This document shows positions 5,303 to 9,265 of a stretch of 9,265 bases of DNA, in pieces (positions within the stretch are counted from its first letter, which is position 1; every line of letters begins with the position of its first letter). The stretch is from positions 1 through 9,265 of the forward strand of contig JAOTTL010000147.1 in NCBI GenBank assembly GCA_029864385.1, in the 5' to 3' direction. Made by a program: the position numbers and the translations under genes. The stretch is from SG8-41 sp029864385 (GTDB lineage: Bacteria; Pseudomonadota; Gammaproteobacteria; Burkholderiales; SG8-41). The notes under the pieces are model-generated. The model saw only the letters and a list, made by a program, of their open reading frames with translations. It searched no databases and had not been told where the DNA came from.

Positions 5303-5908
5303 TTGTTCGCCCTCGTCGAAGCTGCCGGCTGGCCCATCTGGTTCCTCATCGTCGCATCCGTCATCGCCTTCGCCATCATCGGCGAGCGAATGTGGTCGCT
5401 ACGCGCGGGCGTGGTAATTCCAAAGAACCTGCTGACACAGACGATCCACGAATTCCGCCAGAATGGCGTGACTTCGCAGATGCTCTCGCGCCTTGCCACC
5501 GGCTCCCCGCTCGGGAAGGTCTTTGCCGCCGGGCTGCGGAACGTCAAGAGCACCCCCGCCATCATGAAGGAAGCGATCGAGGAATCGGGGCGCACCGTCG
5601 CGATCGATCTGGAGCGTTTTCTGATCACCCTCGGCACGATTGCAGCGATCGCACCGCTGCTCGGCCTGTTCGGCACCGTGATCGGCATGATCGAGATCTT
5701 CGGCTCGCAGACCCCCAGGGGAGGCAATCCGCTGGTTCTCGCGCACGGCATCTCGATCGCGCTCTATAACACTGCCTTCGGGCTGGTGGTGGCGGTGCCC
5801 GCCATGATCTTCTACCGGTATTTCCGCGGGAAGGTGGACGAAATGCTGGTGGACATGGAGATGCAGGCCATCAAGCTGGTCGAGATCATCCACGGCGAGC
5901 GCCAATGA
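5303..5908 (+). CDS. exbB: MotA/TolQ/ExbB-family proton channel protein
   Basis: ExbB-type proteins form the pentameric inner-membrane channel that, with ExbD, turns proton flow into work on outer-membrane partners. The 201-residue protein starts at TTG. It has a first membrane helix at about residues 10-28, a cytoplasmic loop, a second helix at about 106-133 (TLGTIAAIAPLLGLFGTVIGM) and a third at about 145-173. Pore-lining threonines fit T125 in GTVIGM and T157 in YNTAFGL. At the position of E. coli ExbB Glu176 the sequence has Ile152 (GISIALYNTA). Relatives next to lpxK also seem to lack this Glu, so it looks like a clade feature and not decay. The gene overlaps exbD by ATGA and leads a likely operon with lpxK and kdsB. 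No tonB is in the window, so a TonB-, Tol- or envelope-related role is open. Confidence 0.9.
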   Translation: MFALVEAAGWPIWFLIVASVIAFAIIGERMWSLRAGVVIPKNLLTQTIHEFRQNGVTSQMLSRLATGSPLGKVFAAGLRNVKSTPAIMKEAIEESGRTVAIDLERFLITLGTIAAIAPLLGLFGTVIGMIEIFGSQTPRGGNPLVLAHGISIALYNTAFGLVVAVPAMIFYRYFRGKVDEMLVDMEMQAIKLVEIIHGERQ

Positions 5909-6324
5909 GGTTTCGGCCGCGCGCATTCCGCGAGGAGCCGGAGATCAATTTCATTCCGTTGATCGACGTGCTGCTGGTGATCCTGATCTTCCTCATGGTG
6001 ACAACCACCTACTCGCGCTACGCGGAGCTTCAGATCAACCTGCCGTCCGCGGAGGCCGAAAGCCCCCGGGAGCGCCCGAACCAGATCGACGTTGGGGTCG
6101 ACGCCCAGGGTAACTACTCGGTAAACCGTAATGCGACGCCGTTCACGGATAGCGTCGCCTTCAGCGACGCGCTACGGCGCGCTGCCAGCGGCATCAAGGA
6201 CCCGGTCGTGGTCATCAGCGCGGACGCCCAGGCCCCGCACCAATCGGTGATCCACGTCATGGAGGCCGCGCGCATTGCCGGTTACGGTCGGATCACGTTC
6301 ACCACCCAGGCCGCTAAACGGTGA
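5905..6324 (+). CDS. exbD: ExbD/TolR-family biopolymer transport protein
   Basis: The partner of the ExbB channel is a single-pass inner-membrane protein with a periplasmic domain. The 139 residues have a short cytoplasmic N-terminus, a membrane helix at about residues 16-33 (FIPLIDVLLVILIFLMVT) with the essential proton-binding Asp at D21, then a periplasmic domain of TolR/ExbD type ending in the segment VMEAARIAGYGRITFTT. The length fits the family. The start ATG overlaps the exbB stop by four bases, so translation is probably coupled. The stop codon lies inside the first unit of a GTGANNN array. Confidence 0.93.
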   Translation: MRFRPRAFREEPEINFIPLIDVLLVILIFLMVTTTYSRYAELQINLPSAEAESPRERPNQIDVGVDAQGNYSVNRNATPFTDSVAFSDALRRAASGIKDPVVVISADAQAPHQSVIHVMEAARIAGYGRITFTTQAAKR

Positions 6325-6341
6325 ACGGTGATCCGTGAACG
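6321..6341 (+). repeat. GTGANNN heptamer array over the exbD stop
   Basis: GTGAACG, GTGATCC and GTGAACG are contiguous in 7-base phase. The exbD stop TGA (6322-6324) is part of the first unit. A rough inverted counterpart (ATACCGTTTACCGCTCGCTC, 6375-6394) lies directly before the lpxK start. Confidence 0.75.
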
Positions 6342-6394
6342 GTCGGGCCTGCACCCCGCCGCCGGCCACTGCCTATACCGTTTACCGCTCGCTC

Positions 6395-7426
6395 ATGATG
6401 TCGTGGATCCAGCCGCACTGGGAACGGTTCACCGCGGTGTCCGCGCTCCTATCGCCGATCAGCCTTCTCTTCCGCGTCATTACCGGCGCACGGCGCGCCA
6501 GTTACCGCGCCGGCCTTACGAGCACGATCCGCCTGCCGGTTCCGGTGGTCGTGGTGGGCAATATCACTGCAGGAGGGACCGGTAAGACACCGCTGGTCCT
6601 GTGGCTCGCGGCATTCCTGAGGGCGCAAGGACGATCCCCGGGAATCGTGTGCCGCGGCTATGGCGGCACGCATAGCACCCCGCAGCCCGTTCGGCCCGAC
6701 AGTAACCCTTATGTGTGCGGCGACGAGGCAGTCCTGCTCGCGCGACGCAGCAGCTGCCCGGTTTGGACCGGCGCTGATCGGCCCGCTGCTGCACGAGCAC
6801 TGCTGGCCGCCGCGCCTAGCTGCGATATCGTGCTGAGCGATGACGGGCTCCAGCACTACGCGCTCGCGCGCGACCTCGAAATCTGCGTAGTCGACGGCGA
6901 CCGCGGGTTCGGAAACGGTTGGCTGCTTCCTGCAGGACCGCTGCGCGAGCCGCCTTCGCGCCTGGCCGAGGTCGATGCGGTCGTCATCAACCGCGTCGGG
7001 GCCCGCCCGGCGCCGCTCCCCGCCATTTTGCGGCTCAATGCGCAATGCCTCGGGATGAGACTCGAGGCGAGTGGATTTTGGAACCTGCAACACGCGAATC
7101 GCCGTGTCAGCGTCGAGCACTTTCGCGGCAAGCGGGCGTACGCCGTGGCTGGAATCGGTAATCCCGGCCGCTTTTTCCGGCAGCTGCAAGCAATGGGGCT
7201 GAACTTCACGCCCCATTCCTTTCCTGATCATCACCCATTTACTGCTTCCGACCTGGCGTACGCCGGGGCGGAAGCAGTCGTGATGACGGAAAAGGATGCG
7301 GTAAAATGCCAGCGCTTCGCTCCGGAAACGTGCTGGGCCATGGCCGTGGATGCGGTACCCGATGCCGGTCTCGAGGAACTCGTTCTGCGCAAGCTCGAGG
7401 CCACGGCGAAGCGAGAAGAGCGATAA
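6395..7426 (+). CDS. lpxK: tetraacyldisaccharide 4'-kinase (lipid A kinase)
   Basis: LpxK phosphorylates the 4' position of the lipid A disaccharide, the sixth step of the Raetz pathway, at the cytoplasmic face of the inner membrane. From ATG 6395 the protein has 343 residues, normal for the family. It has an N-terminal membrane-associated helix (residues about 11-30), a Walker A motif GNITAGGTGKT (55-65), RGYGG (87-91), GDEAVLLARR, DDGLQH (149-154) and DGDRGFGNGWLLPAGPLREP (167-186). Starts at GTG 6335 or ATG 6398 are also possible. The former would add 20 residues encoded by repeat DNA without family likeness, so I prefer the double ATG at 6395/6398. No clear Shine-Dalgarno sequence precedes any of them; the upstream bases are repeat-derived. 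Confidence 0.94.
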   Translation: MMSWIQPHWERFTAVSALLSPISLLFRVITGARRASYRAGLTSTIRLPVPVVVVGNITAGGTGKTPLVLWLAAFLRAQGRSPGIVCRGYGGTHSTPQPVRPDSNPYVCGDEAVLLARRSSCPVWTGADRPAAARALLAAAPSCDIVLSDDGLQHYALARDLEICVVDGDRGFGNGWLLPAGPLREPPSRLAEVDAVVINRVGARPAPLPAILRLNAQCLGMRLEASGFWNLQHANRRVSVEHFRGKRAYAVAGIGNPGRFFRQLQAMGLNFTPHSFPDHHPFTASDLAYAGAEAVVMTEKDAVKCQRFAPETCWAMAVDAVPDAGLEELVLRKLEATAKREER

Positions 7427-7548
7427 TAGGCCACCGTTGACCGACGACAGGTTCAGCGCAGGGCAGGAAACGGGCGACGCGCGACATTCGCGCTTGGCGG
7501 CATCCCGCTCATCGTTCACCGCTCACCGTCTATTGTTCGCCACGTGAC
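7427..7548. other. 122-base spacer with decayed heptamers
   Basis: TTCACCG (7515-7521) and CTCACCG (7522-7528) are two units of the inverted GTGANNN type in phase. No further gene, terminator or strong ribosome binding site is seen before the next ATG. Confidence 0.45.
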
Positions 7549-7728
7549 ATGGACAGAAAACTGCTCGACATACTCGTTTGCCCGCTGTGCAAAAGCCCCC
7601 TCGTCTACAGGCAGGCGGCGGCCGAACTCGTCTGCAAGCCGTGCCGGCTCGGCTACCCGATCATGGACGACATTCCGGTGATGCTCGAGGATGAGGCGCG
7701 CAAGCTTTCTCCCGAGGAGGAAGTTTGA
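7549..7728 (+). CDS. Trm112/YcaR-like small zinc-ribbon protein
   Basis: The 59-residue protein starts MDRKLLDILVCPLCKSPLVY and has two cysteine pairs, CPLC (C11, C14) and CKPC (C29, C32), followed by GYPIMDDIPVML, the signature of the Trm112-like UPF0434 family (E. coli YcaR). Eukaryotic and archaeal Trm112 proteins activate methyltransferases; the bacterial role is not settled. All four cysteines are present, so zinc binding is plausible, although some family members lack them. Its place between lpxK and kdsB matches E. coli and Pseudomonas and supports the assignment. The start ATG has no strong ribosome binding site. Confidence 0.9.
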   Translation: MDRKLLDILVCPLCKSPLVYRQAAAELVCKPCRLGYPIMDDIPVMLEDEARKLSPEEEV

Positions 7729-7738
7729 CGAGCCGTGA

Positions 7739-7763
7739 GCGCGCGAGGGCGTAAGCGCGCGAG
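7739..7763 (+). repeat. GCGCGCGAG direct repeat, 16-bp period
   Basis: GCGCGCGAG occurs at 7739-7747 and again at 7755-7763 in the spacer between the Trm112-like gene and kdsB. It belongs to the general pattern of short phased repeats at gene junctions here; no function is evident. Confidence 0.5.
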
Positions 7764-7794
7764 ATGGACGACATGCTGTTACGAATTTTCGACT

Positions 7795-7822
7795 TCCCGC
7801 CCTCCCGATCTCCCGCCCTCCC
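7795..7822 (-). repeat. 8-bp tandem TCCCGNNN with six-run G-quadruplex motif on the minus strand
   Basis: TCCCGCCC, TCCCGATC and TCCCGCCC repeat at 7795, 7803 and 7811, and a fourth unit starts at 7819 and runs into the kdsB start codon. On the minus strand this gives six GGG runs with loops of 1, 1, 5, 1 and 1 bases, a textbook G-quadruplex motif in the template strand. It occupies the place of the kdsB ribosome binding site. Confidence 0.75.
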
Positions 7823-8578
7823 GTGAAGTTCGTGGTCATCATTCCCGCGCGCTACGCCTCTTCCCGGTTCCCCGGCAAGCCGCTCGCCGACCTGGGCGGC
7901 AAGCCCATGGTGGTGCGTGTTGCCGAGCGCGCGCGACGCAGCGGCGCAGCGGAAGTCGTGATTGCCACTGACCACGCGGGGATTGCCGAGGCCGCCGTGA
8001 GCCACGGGTTTGCCGCGGTGATGACGCGGAAAAACCATGCATCCGGTACCGATCGCATCGCGGAAGTAGCCGCGCGCCGGCGCTATCCCGCTCACCGTGT
8101 CGTCGTCAACGTGCAGGGCGATGAGCCGCTGATCGAGCCGGCGCTGATTCGGGACGTTGCCGCGAGCCTGACGCGCCACCGCGCCGCGCAGATGGCAACC
8201 GCGTGCCATCCCATCCGCACTGCCGCCGAGCTCGCCAATCCCAACGTCGTGAAAGTCGTGCTCGACCGTGCCGGTTACGCCCTCTACTTCAGCCGGGCAG
8301 TCATTCCCTACGCACGCGATGCGTTTGCGCAGGGCATCAAACGCATCCCGCAAGGCCTGCCGGCCTACCGGCATCTCGGCATCTACGCTTATCGCGCGGC
8401 ATTTTTGAGAACGTACACCCGTCTGAAACCGGTCGCGATCGAGCGCGCCGAGGCGCTAGAGCAGCTGCGCGCCCTCGCCCACGGTCATCGCATCGCCGTC
8501 ACCGTGACGCGCCGCGCGCCTCATCATGGCGTCGACACACCGGCGGATCTGCGCCGCGCGCGCCGCGCACTTGCCTGA
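7823..8578 (+). CDS. kdsB: 3-deoxy-manno-octulosonate cytidylyltransferase (CMP-KDO synthetase)
   Basis: KdsB joins CTP and KDO to CMP-KDO, the donor for the inner core of lipopolysaccharide, in the cytoplasm. The 251 residues carry IPARYASSRFPGKPLADLGG (7-26), ATDH (48-51), NVQGDEPLIEP (96-106, with D100 fitting the metal-binding Asp), YFSRAVIPYARD and the later HLGIYAYRAAFL. The length matches E. coli (about 248). The start is GTG 7823. Upstream in frame there is no ATG, GTG or TTG before the stop at 7736-7738, and the N-terminus MKFVVIIPARYASSRFPGKP is typical. The start codon follows directly on a C-rich tract with no Shine-Dalgarno sequence, so initiation is unusual. Confidence 0.95.
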   Translation: MKFVVIIPARYASSRFPGKPLADLGGKPMVVRVAERARRSGAAEVVIATDHAGIAEAAVSHGFAAVMTRKNHASGTDRIAEVAARRRYPAHRVVVNVQGDEPLIEPALIRDVAASLTRHRAAQMATACHPIRTAAELANPNVVKVVLDRAGYALYFSRAVIPYARDAFAQGIKRIPQGLPAYRHLGIYAYRAAFLRTYTRLKPVAIERAEALEQLRALAHGHRIAVTVTRRAPHHGVDTPADLRRARRALA

Positions 8579-8601
8579 AGCCGCGTGACCGCTCAGCGAT
8601 T

Positions 8602-8605
8602 GGAG
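8602..8605 (+). promoter_or_regulatory. ribosome binding site of adk
   Basis: GGAG lies five bases upstream of the ATG at 8611 and supports it as the start. Confidence 0.6.
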
Positions 8606-8610
8606 ACAGG

Positions 8611-9265
8611 ATGCGAATAATACTGCTGGGTTTGCCCGGTGCCGGCAAGGGAACACAGGCGAGATTTCTCATTGAAAAGTACCGGATCCCGCAAATCTCG
8701 ACCGGAGACATGCTGCGCGCGGCGATGAAGCAGGGCAGCCCCTTGGGGATCAGGGCCACGGAATTCATGGAGCGCGGGGAGCTCGTTCCCGACGATGTGG
8801 TAATCGAACTCGTCAAGGAACGCCTGCGCGTGCCCGACTGTGCCCGCGGCTTCATCATGGACGGCTTCCCTCGCACCATTCGGCAGGCCGAGGCGCTGCA
8901 CGATGCCGGCATCGACATCGATTTCATTGTGGAAATCGAGGTCGGTGACGGCGAGATTCTGCGTCGCATGAGCGGGCGCCGGGTACATCTGGCCTCCGGT
9001 CGAACCTACCACGTCGAGTTCAATCCGCCGCGCGTGCCAGGGAAGGACGATGTCACCGGCGAGCCGCTAGTCCAGCGCGCCGACGACAACGAGGACACCG
9101 TCATGCAGCGGATCGCGACCTATCACGCCCTCACCAAGCCGCTGGTCTCCTACTACATGAAGGCGCGCGAAAGCGGCGATCCGCGGGCGCCGCTCTACGT
9201 CAATATCTACGGCAAGGGGCCGGTGGAGCACATCCGCGACAAGCTCTTTGCGGCCCTGGCATGGA
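8611..9265 (+). CDS. adk: adenylate kinase (3' end outside window)
   Basis: Adenylate kinase interconverts ATP + AMP and 2 ADP. 218 codons are visible without a stop, so the gene is nearly complete, as family members have about 214-220 residues. The P-loop is GLPGAGKG (7-14; more often GAPGAGKG). ISTGDMLR (29-36) and DGFPRT (84-89, with R88) form the AMP site. The long LID, about 122-159, includes GRRVHLASGRTYH and FNPPRVPGKDDVTG. The LID has no zinc-binding cysteines, as is usual in Gram-negative enzymes. The gene follows kdsB by 32 bases and probably belongs to the same transcription unit, with its own good ribosome binding site. Confidence 0.96.
   Translation, partial: MRIILLGLPGAGKGTQARFLIEKYRIPQISTGDMLRAAMKQGSPLGIRATEFMERGELVPDDVVIELVKERLRVPDCARGFIMDGFPRTIRQAEALHDAGIDIDFIVEIEVGDGEILRRMSGRRVHLASGRTYHVEFNPPRVPGKDDVTGEPLVQRADDNEDTVMQRIATYHALTKPLVSYYMKARESGDPRAPLYVNIYGKGPVEHIRDKLFAALAW

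Noticed and set aside
4906..5751. 281-codon minus-strand open frame from inside exbB to the intergenic gap
   Set aside because: It is antisense to the well-supported exbB, its residue composition is Arg/Ser-rich and shows no family, and it runs through both hairpins.
6335..6394. Upstream GTG start for lpxK
   Set aside because: It would add 20 residues encoded by repeat DNA with no likeness to LpxK N-termini, and there is no ribosome binding site.
6449..7519. 356-codon minus-strand open frame opposite lpxK
   Set aside because: A shadow of lpxK in high-GC DNA; the plus-strand frame has all LpxK motifs.

Overview
The window is a GC-rich, gene-dense chromosomal segment of a Gram-negative proteobacterium, most likely a betaproteobacterium (inferred from gene order and protein style, not from a search). 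It holds lipid A and KDO genes (lpxK, kdsB), so the cell makes lipopolysaccharide. The order exbB-exbD-lpxK-Trm112-like-kdsB is shared with Pseudomonas-type gammaproteobacteria and betaproteobacteria, and adk directly after kdsB favours the latter.

Layout. (1) Bases 1-2054, plus strand: the C-terminal part of mutL (mismatch repair, endonuclease-type), then miaA (tRNA A37 prenylation) with an unusual basic N-terminal tail. (2) Bases 2055-2250: a convergent intergenic region filled by a long imperfect inverted repeat. (3) Bases 2251-3099, minus: a protein with two tandem cyclic-nucleotide-binding domains and no visible output domain. (4) Bases 3100-3280: short-repeat intergenic DNA. (5) Bases 3281-4624, minus: xseA, the large subunit of exonuclease VII. 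(6) Bases 4625-5302: a 678-base divergent gap, partly AT-rich, with an inverted pair of DnaA-box-like 9-mers, two strong related hairpins about 0.25 kb apart and two doubtful small ORFs. (7) Bases 5303-9265, plus: exbB, exbD, lpxK, a 59-residue Trm112/YcaR-like zinc-ribbon protein, kdsB and adk (3' end cut by the window). These probably form one transcription unit for inner-membrane energisation and outer-membrane glycolipid synthesis.

The coding content is ordinary housekeeping. What stands out is the DNA between and across the genes. Several junctions carry phased short repeats of the type GTGANNN (period 7, in one place 13). These often occur as two arrays in inverted orientation around a spacer: 837-871 with 1078-1105, 2071-2116 with 2145-2203, 3123-3150 with 3210-3230, and more weakly 6321-6341 with 6375-6394. 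One arm pair brackets the DNA that encodes the extra basic tail of MiaA, so the repeats appear to have entered coding sequence and initiation regions. A different 8-bp repeat directly before kdsB makes a six-run G-quadruplex motif on the minus strand. I found no CRISPR array, tRNA, rRNA, transposase, phage gene or defence system in this window.
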